A stretch of 36,243 bases of DNA, from contig DAVD01000044.1 in the NCBI GenBank assembly GCA_002505405.1, forward strand, positions 1-36,243. The letters are read 5' to 3'. Shown piece after piece: positions 8,016-17,736 of the stretch; position 1 is the first letter of the stretch, and each line of letters starts with the position of its first letter. The position numbers were made by a program, and so were the translations under genes. The notes beneath the pieces are model-generated. The model ran no database searches, was not told where the DNA came from, and saw nothing but the letters and a program-made list of their open reading frames with translations. Origin of the DNA: Candidatus Poseidonia alphae (GTDB lineage Archaea; Thermoplasmatota; Poseidoniia; Poseidoniales; Poseidoniaceae).

Positions 8016-11000
8016 ATGCTGACCCGAACTCAAAGGCTCTCGACTCTCCTCATGGCTCTCATGTTTTTGCAGGTTTTAGCCCCAATCGCATTGGCTTCGG
8101 CCGGGTCCACGTCTTCATTTAATACGGCAACAGATGCCGAAATTGAATCGCTCCAGCAACTGGGCATTTCTCCCGCAGCAGACGCAGAGCACGGTTGGCT
8201 GGCCTCGCAAAACGGGGTTTCGTCGACTCATCTCCTCCACAGAGATGTAACCATGATCGCTCCTGATGATTGGACCGATGCCACCGGTGGCCAGACCCTC
8301 AACGGTTTCCACATACTGAGCCATTCCTATCCGGTCCCCTCTTCATGGTTCGGAGCGCTGGACGCTGCAGGCATTTCCTGCCATTCATTCCTACCGCCTG
8401 CAGCATTCCATTGCGACGTCAACGGTAAAACCCCAGAACAACTTGGGGCCTTGGATGTTCAAGGGATCGCTGTCATGGACGCCACAGACAAGGTCCAAAC
8501 CAACCTTGTGTTAGGCCTTCTCGGCCTCGAAACCACCTATGAGAATCCCTTCATAAACCAGGCCGGGGGGATCGTCAACGTGGTGTTGTCGGGTACAAGC
8601 CTTCCCGAAAACATCGGACAGCAAGATGGTATCAGCGTGGACACTCACAACGGTCGATTCTCCACCATGGCCATCGATACAACAGGACTCGCTTGGTTGG
8701 CTCAACACCATGAAATTGAATGGATTGAAGCCAAGCCCGTCTTTGAAATCCTCAATACCGAAGGCATTGAAGTGATGCACGTGGATGACCTTTGGGATGG
8801 AACAACCATGAGCAACATTGACAGCAGTTGGAGCGGCCTTGATGGAAGCGGAATCATCGTCACCGTTGCCGATACAGGATTGGATAACGGAATCAACAAT
8901 TCCGCTATGCATCCCGACTTTAAGGACCACATCAAAGGCATTCTCTCCTTCCCGCCTCCCCCATCAACCTGTACTTACTACGGCCTTAGTCCGTGTGGAG
9001 ACAGCGCTGAAGACTTCCACGGCCACGGTACACACGTCGCTGGATCTGTGCTTGGGGACGGAACACACAGCAACGGTGGAATCGTAGGGGCTGCCAGCGA
9101 ATCACAGTTGCTGTTCCATGCGATAGCTACCACCCAAGGAGGAGAGGAAAAACTTCTCGGAATCCCCAACGATTTGGACGACCTGTTCAGCCTTGCTTGG
9201 GACAACGGCAGTCGAATTCACACGAACTCCTGGGGCTCGGCAGAAAATGGCGCATACACGACCTCGTCCATGCAAGCGGACAGCAGTGCAAGAACCTACG
9301 ATGAGTTGGTCATTCTTTTCGCCGCAGCAAATGAAGGCGTTGACGTAAACAGCGACGGTGAAATTGACCTTGATTCTCTTGGTTCACCGGCTTCAGCAAA
9401 GAACGTCATCACCGTCGGAGCATCTGAAAACAACCGTGGGAACCTCAATTATCTGTGGGGGAGCACAGACTACGGTTCGCCAATTTCTACCGACAAACTT
9501 GCAGATAATCCAGATGGAATGGCTGCGTTTTCATCCAGGGGCCCTACCGATGACAACCGACTCAAACCGGACATATCCGCCCCTGGCACCTTTATCCTGT
9601 CCACTAAATCTCGCAGCACATCCGATACAGGGTGGCTCCCATACAACGCATCTTACACCTACATGGGCGGGACGAGCATGGCAACTCCACTCACCGCTGG
9701 GGCAACTGCCCTGCTCCTTGAACACTTGATCGAAAACGTCGGTGAATCCAATCCAACATCGGCTCTCGTAAAAGCAATTTACACTGCAAGCGCTCATGAC
9801 ATGACGGGCCAGTACAGCTCGTCCACGAATGGGGCCGGAGAGGCTGCTCCAAACAACCACGAAGGTTGGGGCCGAGTCAACATGAGCGCAGCCCTCAATA
9901 CCTCTTGGATTCAAGAGGAATCCGTGACCACAAATGCCGACAGCGGCTGGTCGTTTATTGTCCCCTCAAGCGCTGATGATTTCACCATCTCTCTTTCATG
10001 GACCGACCCCGCATCAACACCCACTGCCTCAACCAATCTGGTCAACAATCTTGACCTGGCAGTCAAAGACCCAAGCGGCACATGGACCAACGTCAGCAAC
10101 AACGTGGACAATCTCCTTGCCGAGAGTTTCAGTTCACCCGCCCAAGGTACGTGGGAAGTCCATATTCTCGGCACGAGCGTCCCCACTGGCCCCCAATTCT
10201 TCGCCGTGGCCATGACCGGAAATTACTCTTTGACAAACCTCACCCAAGATGCTGACTTTGACGGCACCATCGACGCAGACGACGACTGTGAAAACGTTGC
10301 TGGAACATCAACAGAAGATCGTATTGGTTGTCCAGATACTGACGGTGATGGATACTCAAATCCTGATTCCGGATGGACGGTAAACAATGGTGCAGATGCG
10401 TTCTCTTCTGATTCCACCCAGTGGGCGGATGCAGATTACGACGGATACGGAGACAACTCCGCTGGAACTGAGGCTGATGGATGTCCATCACTTGCTGGCA
10501 ATTCAACCGCAGACCGTTACGGGTGTACCGATGCTGATGGCGACGGATACTCAAACCCAGACTCAGGATGGACCACTTCCAACGGAGCGGATTCATGTGC
10601 ATCCGTTTCTGGAGCATCGACTCAAGACAGGAATGGATGTGCTGATACAGATTCAGATGGCTATTCCGACCCCGATTCAGGGTGGACGGTCGGAAACGGT
10701 GCGGACGCATTCTCATCCGATGCCACACAATGGGCGGATGGTGATGGTGACGGGTACGGTGACAATCCACCACCGGCAACCGACGGCGACCGATGCCCAA
10801 GCGTGAGCGGAACGTCAACCAACGATCGATTTGGCTGCACCGATAGCGACGGGGACGGCTATTCTGACCCTGATTCTGGATGGACAACTGGAAACGGTGC
10901 AGACGTATTCCCATCCGATGCCTCACAATGGGCGGATGGCGACGGGGACGGGTACGGCGACAACTCTACAGGAACCAATCCCGATGCGTGCCCAGTGCAA

Positions 11001-13634
11001 GCTGGAACTTCATCTGAAGCTGGCCGCTTGGGCTGCACAGACACGGATGGTGATGGTTATGCTGACCTTGATGATGCATTCCCTACCGAAGTTACTCAGT
11101 GGAACGATTCTGATGCTGACGGATACGGAGATGAGGCAAGTGGATTCGAGGGAGATGATTGCCCTTCTTCTGCTGGAGCGTCATCCCGAGACCGGTTTGG
11201 ATGCTTGGACACCGACGGCGATGGCTCATCCGATGCTGACTCCGGATGGACGATGATGAACGGGGCTGACCTTGACCCGAACGATTCTACCCAATGGGCA
11301 GACGCTGATGGCGATACCTTCGGAGACAACCCAAGCGGAACCAATGGCGACAGCTGCCCGAGTGTGGCTGGTACATCAAATCAGGACCGATTTGGATGCC
11401 CGGATACCGATGGTGACGGATATTCCAACCCAGATTCGGGATGGACAGAAAACGAAGGCGCTGATGCCTATCCAAGCGACGCTACACGATGGGCCGACTC
11501 TGACGGTGATGGATACGATGATGGAATTGACGACGATTGCCCGAGTTTCCCTGGAACATCACTCCATGACCGAAAAGGATGTCCCGACCAAGACGGCGAC
11601 GGATACTCAGACCCAGACTCAGCATGGACTGTCTCCAGCGGCGCTGACGCTTTCATGAGTGATTCCACCCAATGGAACGATACCGATGCCGATGGCTTTG
11701 GTGATGAAGCTCTAGGAAACCTCCCTGATGCTTGCCCGTCTCTGTTCGGGACTTCCTGGCAGAACTCAACTTATGGGTGCCTTGACGGAGACGAAGACGG
11801 TTGGGCTGATTCTCAAGACAGTCATCCAGACGAAATATCGCAATGGTCCGATGTTGATGGTGATGGCTATGGAGACAATCCCGGTGGTGTATTTGCTGAT
11901 GCGTGTGTAAACTCAGCCGGCAATTCAACACTCGGAAATCGATATGGATGCATCGACAACGATGGAGATGGATGGGACAACACACTGGACGCCCTTCCCG
12001 ACCTCGCTACTCAATGGCTCGACCAGGACGGGGACGGATACGGGGATAACGCAAGCGGTATACAGCCTGATGCTTGTCCTGGCGAAAGTGGAACATCAAC
12101 CGTTGACCGTTTTGGATGCGATGATGACGACGGGGATGGAGTATCCAATCTAACCGATGCTTTCCCTAACGAAGCATCGCAATGGTCCGATATCGACGGC
12201 GATGGCTTTGGAGACAATTCAACAGGGGTGCAGGCTGACGTTTGCCCCAATGTTTCAGGTACCTCAACCATCGACCGAATCGGATGTCTCGACAGCGATA
12301 CAGATGGTGTATCTGATCCAACCGAAGCCATAGGAAACACCTCCGCATGGAACGTTAGCGATGGCGCTGATGCATTGCCGTTTGAAGTCACTCAAAGTGT
12401 CGATACGGATGGCGATGGTTACGGAGAGAATGCTTCAGGATTGAACCCTGATGCATGCCCAACAACGGCTGGAACTTCAACCATCGACCGATACGGCTGT
12501 GTCGATGGAGACGGCGACGGTGCTTCTGACGAAAACGACCTGTTCCTCGCTGATGCAACCCAATGGTACGATGCAGATGGAGATGGATTTGGCGACAATG
12601 AAATGGGAACGACTGCAGATAATTGTACCGGCACTGCTGGAACATCAACCCTTGACCGCTATGGATGTCCGGACACTGATTCAGATGGAGTGAGCGATGA
12701 AAACGATGTATGGCCTGCTGACCCGACACAATGGTTTGACACCGATGGCGACGGATATGGAAACCAACCGGATGGAACCAACGGCGACGCATGTCCAATG
12801 GAAAACGGAACGTCAACAGAAGGCGGAAAGAGGGGTTGCCTCGACACAGACGGAGACGGATGGGCCGATGCCGATGATTGGTATCCACTCCAATCAAGTC
12901 AGCATTTCGATAGCGATGGCGATGGTTGGGGGGACAATGCGTCGCTTGGAGCATACAAACCGGACCACTGGCCGAACGATGCCCAACGCAATTCCGCAGA
13001 AGGAACCATGACATGCACACCAACCAGCATCTCAATCGACCTTGCCGAAAGTTCACGGTTTACGTTTAGTTGTACAGCAAGCACCACCATGACAACCTCC
13101 TTCGCAGCCCGTGTGGAATGGCAGGGAACGAACGATGTAATCGGTGACTCTACGACTCAATACCTAACGTTCACCCCATCATCAGGCAACACGCAAACGG
13201 TGATGTTCTCCGGAGACGTGCAATCCACTGGAATCCATCAAATTGTTTTGATGTTACGTGAACCAGGAGTCGAAAATCCGATGGAGACCGTCACGGTAAC
13301 CCTCAAAACAACCGATTCCAATGCCCCAGACACCGTATATTCAGACGATGGAACCTCTTCACTTGCACAGCTTATGGAGCAACCGATGATTCAAGCAGCC
13401 AGTGGAATCTTGGTGTTGTTTGTCCTCATGGGAGCATTGATCCTCAGAGGCCGTGGAAAGAACGCACGGTCTGATGTACGGCGAAGAGAGGCTGCGGAAG
13501 AGATGATGCTCGCTCGCGGCATTGATTCTTTGCCCTCCTCACGACCGACCTCAGAACGCCGGGTTCGAACCCCACAACCACCTGTGAGGAAAGAACGCGG
13601 TGGCTCGATGTTTGAGGATTACAGGCGTAAGTGA
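8016..13634 (+). CDS. Giant surface subtilisin-like serine protease with thrombospondin type-3 repeats
   Basis: A 1872-residue secreted peptidase anchored to the cell surface. A signal peptide (about 1-28) is followed by a propeptide-like region (about 30-260) and an S8 subtilase domain (about 270-625). The triad is D286 in VADTGLD, H337 in HGHGTHVAG and S554 in GGTSMATP; N439 in AAANEG is the oxyanion-hole position. A P-domain-like or beta region with SWTDP follows (about 640-740). Residues about 745-1645 are tandem Asp-rich repeats of the DxDGDGY type with paired Cys, expected to bind calcium. A Ser/Thr-rich beta domain, a membrane helix (about 1790-1808) and a basic cytosolic tail close the protein. 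All catalytic residues are intact. It probably digests extracellular protein for uptake of peptides. Confidence 0.93.
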   Translation: MLTRTQRLSTLLMALMFLQVLAPIALASAGSTSSFNTATDAEIESLQQLGISPAADAEHGWLASQNGVSSTHLLHRDVTMIAPDDWTDATGGQTLNGFHILSHSYPVPSSWFGALDAAGISCHSFLPPAAFHCDVNGKTPEQLGALDVQGIAVMDATDKVQTNLVLGLLGLETTYENPFINQAGGIVNVVLSGTSLPENIGQQDGISVDTHNGRFSTMAIDTTGLAWLAQHHEIEWIEAKPVFEILNTEGIEVMHVDDLWDGTTMSNIDSSWSGLDGSGIIVTVADTGLDNGINNSAMHPDFKDHIKGILSFPPPPSTCTYYGLSPCGDSAEDFHGHGTHVAGSVLGDGTHSNGGIVGAASESQLLFHAIATTQGGEEKLLGIPNDLDDLFSLAWDNGSRIHTNSWGSAENGAYTTSSMQADSSARTYDELVILFAAANEGVDVNSDGEIDLDSLGSPASAKNVITVGASENNRGNLNYLWGSTDYGSPISTDKLADNPDGMAAFSSRGPTDDNRLKPDISAPGTFILSTKSRSTSDTGWLPYNASYTYMGGTSMATPLTAGATALLLEHLIENVGESNPTSALVKAIYTASAHDMTGQYSSSTNGAGEAAPNNHEGWGRVNMSAALNTSWIQEESVTTNADSGWSFIVPSSADDFTISLSWTDPASTPTASTNLVNNLDLAVKDPSGTWTNVSNNVDNLLAESFSSPAQGTWEVHILGTSVPTGPQFFAVAMTGNYSLTNLTQDADFDGTIDADDDCENVAGTSTEDRIGCPDTDGDGYSNPDSGWTVNNGADAFSSDSTQWADADYDGYGDNSAGTEADGCPSLAGNSTADRYGCTDADGDGYSNPDSGWTTSNGADSCASVSGASTQDRNGCADTDSDGYSDPDSGWTVGNGADAFSSDATQWADGDGDGYGDNPPPATDGDRCPSVSGTSTNDRFGCTDSDGDGYSDPDSGWTTGNGADVFPSDASQWADGDGDGYGDNSTGTNPDACPVQAGTSSEAGRLGCTDTDGDGYADLDDAFPTEVTQWNDSDADGYGDEASGFEGDDCPSSAGASSRDRFGCLDTDGDGSSDADSGWTMMNGADLDPNDSTQWADADGDTFGDNPSGTNGDSCPSVAGTSNQDRFGCPDTDGDGYSNPDSGWTENEGADAYPSDATRWADSDGDGYDDGIDDDCPSFPGTSLHDRKGCPDQDGDGYSDPDSAWTVSSGADAFMSDSTQWNDTDADGFGDEALGNLPDACPSLFGTSWQNSTYGCLDGDEDGWADSQDSHPDEISQWSDVDGDGYGDNPGGVFADACVNSAGNSTLGNRYGCIDNDGDGWDNTLDALPDLATQWLDQDGDGYGDNASGIQPDACPGESGTSTVDRFGCDDDDGDGVSNLTDAFPNEASQWSDIDGDGFGDNSTGVQADVCPNVSGTSTIDRIGCLDSDTDGVSDPTEAIGNTSAWNVSDGADALPFEVTQSVDTDGDGYGENASGLNPDACPTTAGTSTIDRYGCVDGDGDGASDENDLFLADATQWYDADGDGFGDNEMGTTADNCTGTAGTSTLDRYGCPDTDSDGVSDENDVWPADPTQWFDTDGDGYGNQPDGTNGDACPMENGTSTEGGKRGCLDTDGDGWADADDWYPLQSSQHFDSDGDGWGDNASLGAYKPDHWPNDAQRNSAEGTMTCTPTSISIDLAESSRFTFSCTASTTMTTSFAARVEWQGTNDVIGDSTTQYLTFTPSSGNTQTVMFSGDVQSTGIHQIVLMLREPGVENPMETVTVTLKTTDSNAPDTVYSDDGTSSLAQLMEQPMIQAASGILVLFVLMGALILRGRGKNARSDVRRREAAEEMMLARGIDSLPSSRPTSERRVRTPQPPVRKERGGSMFEDYRRK
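10246..12945 (+). repeat. Tandem thrombospondin type-3 repeat array inside the protease gene
   Basis: About 15 units of roughly 60 codons encode variations on CP-x-x-x-GTSTxDRxGC, DTDGDGYSNPDSGWT, NGADAFPSDATQWAD, DGDGYGDN. I counted 15 copies of the GTST...GC core. The acidic loops are typical calcium-binding TSP3 loops, and each unit brings a Cys pair. The third core (Gly-Ala-Ser-Thr-Gln-Asp-Arg, near 10615) directly follows a shortened unit that lacks the Ser-Asp-Ala-Thr-Gln-Trp and DGDGYGDN parts. Similarity among units is also high at the DNA level, which favours copy-number change by recombination. Confidence 0.9.
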
Positions 13635-13695
13635 ACGGCTGAAAACTGAACCGATTCCCTCAAAGAGGAGAGGTTGCTCGGAGGGACGCTACACT

Positions 13696-13766
13696 GCGGA
13701 TATGGTGAAGTGGTATCATAGGAGGTTTCCAACCTTTTGTCGTGGGTTCAACTCCCGCTATCCGCA
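13696..13766 (+). tRNA. tRNA-Gly (anticodon TCC)
   Basis: A complete cloverleaf can be drawn by hand. The acceptor stem GCGGATA/TATCCGC pairs at all seven positions. The D stem is GTGA/TCAT with loop AGTGGTA. The anticodon stem GGAGG/CCTTT has two G-U pairs and loop TTTCCAA, giving anticodon TCC at 13728-13730. The T stem GTGGG/CCCGC has the loop TTCAACT. The discriminator base is A at 13766 and CCA is not encoded. There is no intron. It lies alone in the 258-base gap between the protease and carS. Confidence 0.95.
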
Positions 13767-13892
13767 CCTTATGGCCCCATTCCAGCCTATGCGTTGGGAT
13801 TTAACTCCATACAGTTGACATACCTCGCAACAATCAAATGCTAACCAGCACCACGACTGGATGTATCCTAAGCGGTCGCGTCGGTTGTCATC

Positions 13893-14546
13893 ATGAATCT
13901 GTTTTTCCTTTGCTTGCTTACCTTGTGGCTCTACCTGCCTGGTTTCTTGGCGAACACGTTTGCTATGATGTGGGGCAAGTGGTTGCCTAAAACCGGATAT
14001 GGCCCCTGGCCTATCGACGGGGGCAAAGTTTGGAGCGACGGAAATCGCATCCTTGGAGACGGTAAGACCTGGAACGGGCTTATCGGTGGCTCAATGACCT
14101 CTGGACTCCTCTGCATGGTCATGGTGGCTGCAGTGGACAATGGCGGCATGGGGACCGTCTTTAACGACGGCTCAACTGTATTTGCATCTCCACTCGCTGG
14201 TTCATCAGGAGCATGGTTCGAGGTGGGTGGGACAGGCCTTACAGCATTTATTCTCGGCTCATTCCTTGGTTTTGCTTGCCTCCTTGGAGACAGCACGGGC
14301 TCGTTTGTAAAGCGTCGTCGTGGTCTAAAGCGTGAAGGAGATGTCTCGTCCAAAGCACCCTTGCTCGACACCCTTCCCTTTGCTATCATGGTGTTCCTTT
14401 TCGGGCAACTGTTCTTGGGTTCGTCGGTTCTTGCGGCATCGGAGTTGCGCCTTCCGATGATTGTCCTCATCCTCATCACCCCGATCTTGCATCGAAGTTT
14501 CAACCTCATCGGCTACAAAATCGGTTGGAAAGACGTTCCATATTGA
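13893..14546 (+). CDS. carS: CDP-archaeol synthase (CarS, DUF46 family)
   Basis: This enzyme transfers CMP from CTP to unsaturated archaetidic acid (2,3-di-O-geranylgeranylglyceryl phosphate), making the activated precursor of archaeal phospholipids. The 217-residue membrane protein shows the family signatures in order: LPGFLANTFAMMWGKW, PIDGGKVWSDGNRILGDGKTW (about residues 40-60), then LLGDSTGSFVKRRRGLKREGD, and LDTLPFAIM, with hydrophobic segments between them. These motifs hold the metal- and nucleotide-binding residues of CDP-alcohol-forming cytidylyltransferases of the CarS/CdsA type. Length is usual for the family (170-220). There is no clear Shine-Dalgarno before ATG 13893. It is a good marker that the host makes isoprenoid ether lipids, which sets the context for the fatty-acid-synthase-like operon in the same window. 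Confidence 0.93.
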   Translation: MNLFFLCLLTLWLYLPGFLANTFAMMWGKWLPKTGYGPWPIDGGKVWSDGNRILGDGKTWNGLIGGSMTSGLLCMVMVAAVDNGGMGTVFNDGSTVFASPLAGSSGAWFEVGGTGLTAFILGSFLGFACLLGDSTGSFVKRRRGLKREGDVSSKAPLLDTLPFAIMVFLFGQLFLGSSVLAASELRLPMIVLILITPILHRSFNLIGYKIGWKDVPY

Positions 14547-14604
14547 TTGGAACTTCACCACATCAAAGGCCAATACCTATGAAGCACGAGGGGGACGGCA
14601 GAAC

Positions 14605-16017
14605 ATGATAGGGAACAATCAAGCCTCACTACGGGCTTTTGGCCTCGTTCTTTTGATGCTCGCCGCCCCACTTGCTGGTTGCTTTGGGGAGGATGAAGTT
14701 GAAGAAATCAAAGTCTCGGACATTTTTCTCATCGATGCAAAAAACCCTTCTGAAGTCAGTTTAAATGCTGGAGAATATCATGAGTTCATACTCATTGGCG
14801 AAGGTCAGCGACTCGTCGTACCGGTGGACGTTTTCCTAATCGTCAACGGAACGTTGGTTCAATCTGGAGAGATTAGGGTTGGTGATGAAGGTCAAATTGG
14901 AGGTCAAATTCTGACCACCCCTTACACCACTGAGGCCAATTTAACCCTCCTTCACCCAGATGGATTGTCCACCCTCTTGGAAATTCCAATGCTCGAAGGG
15001 ATACCGATTGTGAACGGGGAAGAATGGTTTGAGAAGATGGATTTCATCACAAGCGTGTGCTCAGACTCAACTCAATGTGGCGGATACATCAACCGATGGA
15101 TGGGCTCAGGCAACCCCCAATTTGAGCGTGCTGCAGTCTATTTCAAAGGCCACTTTGAAGGGCTTGGATATGAAACTCACATGATGCGTGTCATCGACCA
15201 CGGGAACCCAACCCAGCCTGAGAGCTTGAACGTCATTGCTTGGAAGGAAGGGCGTAACGATTCCTGTGTTCAAGGCATGGGGGCGCACATGGATGTAGCA
15301 CCACCTGGAAGTCTTGCAGGCACCTATGAAGGAGCCTATGACAACACAGCAGGTACCGTCTCAATGTTGCTCTACGCCCGAGCCTTTGTTGATTTAACCT
15401 TTGAATGTGATACATTTTTGGCTCTTTGGTCAAGTGAAGAAGAGGGGTTGCGAGGTTCCAACGCCTTCGCAACAAACGATTGTGACTACTGCCTGCCCAA
15501 GGATAAGGAACTGAAATTCTACATCAACATGGACATGATGGGAATCTCTTGGCCCGCTCACAAATCAAACGGTGACCCGTTCCCATACCACGCATGGTCC
15601 GGCCCAGACATCGACCCCAACGAACAAGACGTCGCCATTACCAGTGTGCTCGACCACGTACACAGAAACATCTTGAAAGCCCCCATGGACTTGAGAATTG
15701 AAGGGTCCTACGGATCTGGCTGTGACCAGCATTGGGACGACCATTACAATCTGGTTATGGACGTCCACGAGGATACATTCGGACGTTCCGACCACGTCAC
15801 ATTCCGTGACCTAGGAGCTCAAACCATCTTCCACCTCGGTGCATACGACGATGACTACTCCGCCTACCACTCCCCGACTGACACGCTTGACAACATGGTT
15901 ACAGAGGTCGGCGGGCAAGAAGAACTCGAAAAGAGCATCGAATTTGTGATGTGGGCGGCTATGCTTGAGTTCCTCATAGCTGACCAGACTCCTGAAATAC
16001 GAAACGTTGGCGTCTAA
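14605..16017 (+). CDS. Lipoprotein M28-family zinc metallopeptidase
   Basis: A 470-residue secreted, probably lipid-anchored aminopeptidase-like enzyme. The signal peptide ends in a lipobox (LAAPLAGC, Cys near residue 26), followed by an acidic linker and a small beta domain (about 35-140). The catalytic domain (about 150-460) shows the M28 co-catalytic zinc ligands H228 and bridging D246 (HMDVAPPG and YDNTAG), the catalytic Glu pair in SSEEEGLRGS (E279/E280 region), D310 in NMDMMG, and H422 in SAYHSPTDTL. ATG 14605 is chosen because it starts the signal peptide and follows GAGGGGG; the reading frame is open further upstream but would run into carS. It probably finishes digestion of peptides made by the subtilase upstream. 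Confidence 0.92.
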   Translation: MIGNNQASLRAFGLVLLMLAAPLAGCFGEDEVEEIKVSDIFLIDAKNPSEVSLNAGEYHEFILIGEGQRLVVPVDVFLIVNGTLVQSGEIRVGDEGQIGGQILTTPYTTEANLTLLHPDGLSTLLEIPMLEGIPIVNGEEWFEKMDFITSVCSDSTQCGGYINRWMGSGNPQFERAAVYFKGHFEGLGYETHMMRVIDHGNPTQPESLNVIAWKEGRNDSCVQGMGAHMDVAPPGSLAGTYEGAYDNTAGTVSMLLYARAFVDLTFECDTFLALWSSEEEGLRGSNAFATNDCDYCLPKDKELKFYINMDMMGISWPAHKSNGDPFPYHAWSGPDIDPNEQDVAITSVLDHVHRNILKAPMDLRIEGSYGSGCDQHWDDHYNLVMDVHEDTFGRSDHVTFRDLGAQTIFHLGAYDDDYSAYHSPTDTLDNMVTEVGGQEELEKSIEFVMWAAMLEFLIADQTPEIRNVGV

Positions 16018-16061
16018 GGCTCTATACGAATCTTGATGAAGAATAAACCAATTCGACGGTC

Positions 16062-17699
16062 ATGGAAGAAGACATTGTTGTCACCAGTTCACACTGGCGT
16101 ACATCGTTGTTCTGGCAGCCTGTCCTCTTCTCATTAGGTTTCTTTCTCGCCCTAAGTGAAGTCATTGTTCGCCTCGTACAGGGAACCGGTGCGGTCGATG
16201 CGATTTGGCCGCATGCTGTTCGTTCATTGGAGTGGACGGTGCTCCTTCGTTCATCAACGGAGCAAACGTTGGTTCTGTTTATGGCCGTTCCAGTGCTGGG
16301 ATACTTTTTCAACCTCTGGAAGTTCGAAAACAAGAATGAACGGGGCATCGATGAAGTTCTGATGGTACTCCTAGGTTTGATCAGCGGCTTGATTGCAATT
16401 CATTTCGTAATGGATGTGTTTTACCTCAAGGGTGCGTTCCTCATGCTCCCGATGTTCTACGCCTGGATGTTCCTTTGGCTACTGCTTTTGCGAGGAGGCA
16501 TGCCCCGATTGAGAAGCACTGCATCCGAGGGAATCGCCCCCGGAAGAGTCATCCATCTCGTGGGCGTGTTTCTAGCGGCATGGATGTTGATGCCCGGAGT
16601 TCCTGCATTGGTCGGATTTGCTCCGTCTCCACCAGACGCACCTACCATCGGTTATGGGTCAAGTCCTGGCCCTTACGAGACAATGAGGTTTTCCGAACCC
16701 TACTCGATGCCCGGTGATGTTGCAGCAATCCAGGGAGATCGGGAAGATGATGTCCTCTTCAGCGTCCATGTAACACTACCAATCCTTCCGGATGATACCC
16801 CTGTTGAGACCTTACCTCTTGGTATCCTTTTGCATGGTTTTGGGTACCCTGACCTCAATGCCTACACATACTGGATTGACCACCTCGCTGCAAAAGGAAT
16901 GGCGGTTGCCTTGTTGCAATACCCTTCGGACCTCAGACCAGAAGGTTTCGAATCGTTTGAAGCGAGAGATGTTGAAGGGACGTCGGATTTTCTCCAGCAC
17001 GAATACCGTAACACAGCCATACGAGCAGCTATCGACCACCTTGAGGTCATGGTCCTTGGTGAAAACCGATCAGCCATTGCCGAAGAAACTCTTGGTAACA
17101 TCACGATTGACCCGACCTCTCTTTGGGTGGGGGGACACAGTTTGGGAGGAGCGTACACGTTCATCACACTCGATGAGGTCTTGACCAAAGGCTGGGGTTC
17201 TCGGGCGCTTGTGGTGGCGTTGGAATCGCCAGCAAGTAGACCAATGGGCGAGTCAATGCAACCCGACTTGACCAATCTACCCGTTGATACGATGGTGCAG
17301 ATCGCAGTGACAGAGGATGACATGAGCGTGGGTGTTTGCCCCGGCGCATTTCATCAACAGATGTTCAATGCGCTCCCCGATGAGCGAAATCAACTCATTG
17401 AAGTTCACTCTGACCTCTATGGGTTCCCCCGTCTCGTGGCGAGCCATTACGTCCAGACGAATCCCGCATACGACCGATTGGCAGACTGGGGATTCTACCG
17501 GCGAATTGATGCGCAGGCCGACTTTTTGGTGGCTCACGGTCGAAACGACACCTTCACGGCGGATTGGGCATTCCAGTACATGACGGAAGAAGAAACGCTG
17601 ACCAATATGGGGAAGTGGTCTGATGGAACACCGGTTTTACCACTCACAGTATACTCTGATGGGATCAATACACAGGGACGCTTTTCTGCCTGCACCTGA
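16062..17699 (+). CDS. Membrane protein with C-terminal alpha/beta hydrolase domain
   Basis: A 545-residue protein with about five hydrophobic segments in residues 15-190, followed by an extracytoplasmic or cytosolic alpha/beta-hydrolase domain (about 195-530). The domain has the oxyanion-strand motif LGILLHGFGYP, the nucleophile elbow GGHSLGGAY with S360, and His candidates in LVASHYVQ and VAHGRND. It could be an esterase, lipase or peptidase; the family resembles dienelactone hydrolase or PAF-acetylhydrolase-like enzymes, but I cannot name one. No Shine-Dalgarno is obvious before ATG 16062. It sits 44 bases after the M28 peptidase gene on the same strand. The fusion of a multi-helix membrane region to the hydrolase is unusual, and its purpose is unknown. 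Confidence 0.75.
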   Translation: MEEDIVVTSSHWRTSLFWQPVLFSLGFFLALSEVIVRLVQGTGAVDAIWPHAVRSLEWTVLLRSSTEQTLVLFMAVPVLGYFFNLWKFENKNERGIDEVLMVLLGLISGLIAIHFVMDVFYLKGAFLMLPMFYAWMFLWLLLLRGGMPRLRSTASEGIAPGRVIHLVGVFLAAWMLMPGVPALVGFAPSPPDAPTIGYGSSPGPYETMRFSEPYSMPGDVAAIQGDREDDVLFSVHVTLPILPDDTPVETLPLGILLHGFGYPDLNAYTYWIDHLAAKGMAVALLQYPSDLRPEGFESFEARDVEGTSDFLQHEYRNTAIRAAIDHLEVMVLGENRSAIAEETLGNITIDPTSLWVGGHSLGGAYTFITLDEVLTKGWGSRALVVALESPASRPMGESMQPDLTNLPVDTMVQIAVTEDDMSVGVCPGAFHQQMFNALPDERNQLIEVHSDLYGFPRLVASHYVQTNPAYDRLADWGFYRRIDAQADFLVAHGRNDTFTADWAFQYMTEEETLTNMGKWSDGTPVLPLTVYSDGINTQGRFSACT

Positions 17700-17736
17700 A
17701 ACAACGCTTCAAAAGCGAACCCAATGATTGACGTGT

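Noticed and set aside
10246..12945. CRISPR-like or satellite DNA
   Set aside because: The repeats are about 180 bases, in frame, imperfect, and encode a known calcium-binding motif.
10240..13056. Long antisense open frames opposite the protease repeat array
   Set aside because: They arise from the biased Asp/Gly codons of the repeats (Arg/His-rich translations), have no ribosome-binding site and match no known pattern.
13696..13766. tRNA-Gly as an integration site with an adjacent mobile element
   Set aside because: I saw no integrase, no repeat of the tRNA 3' end, and ordinary core genes on both sides.
14461..14604. Upstream extension of the M28 peptidase reading frame into carS
   Set aside because: The extension overlaps carS by 86 bases and puts 48 residues before an obvious lipoprotein signal peptide. 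ATG 14605 has a good ribosome-binding site.
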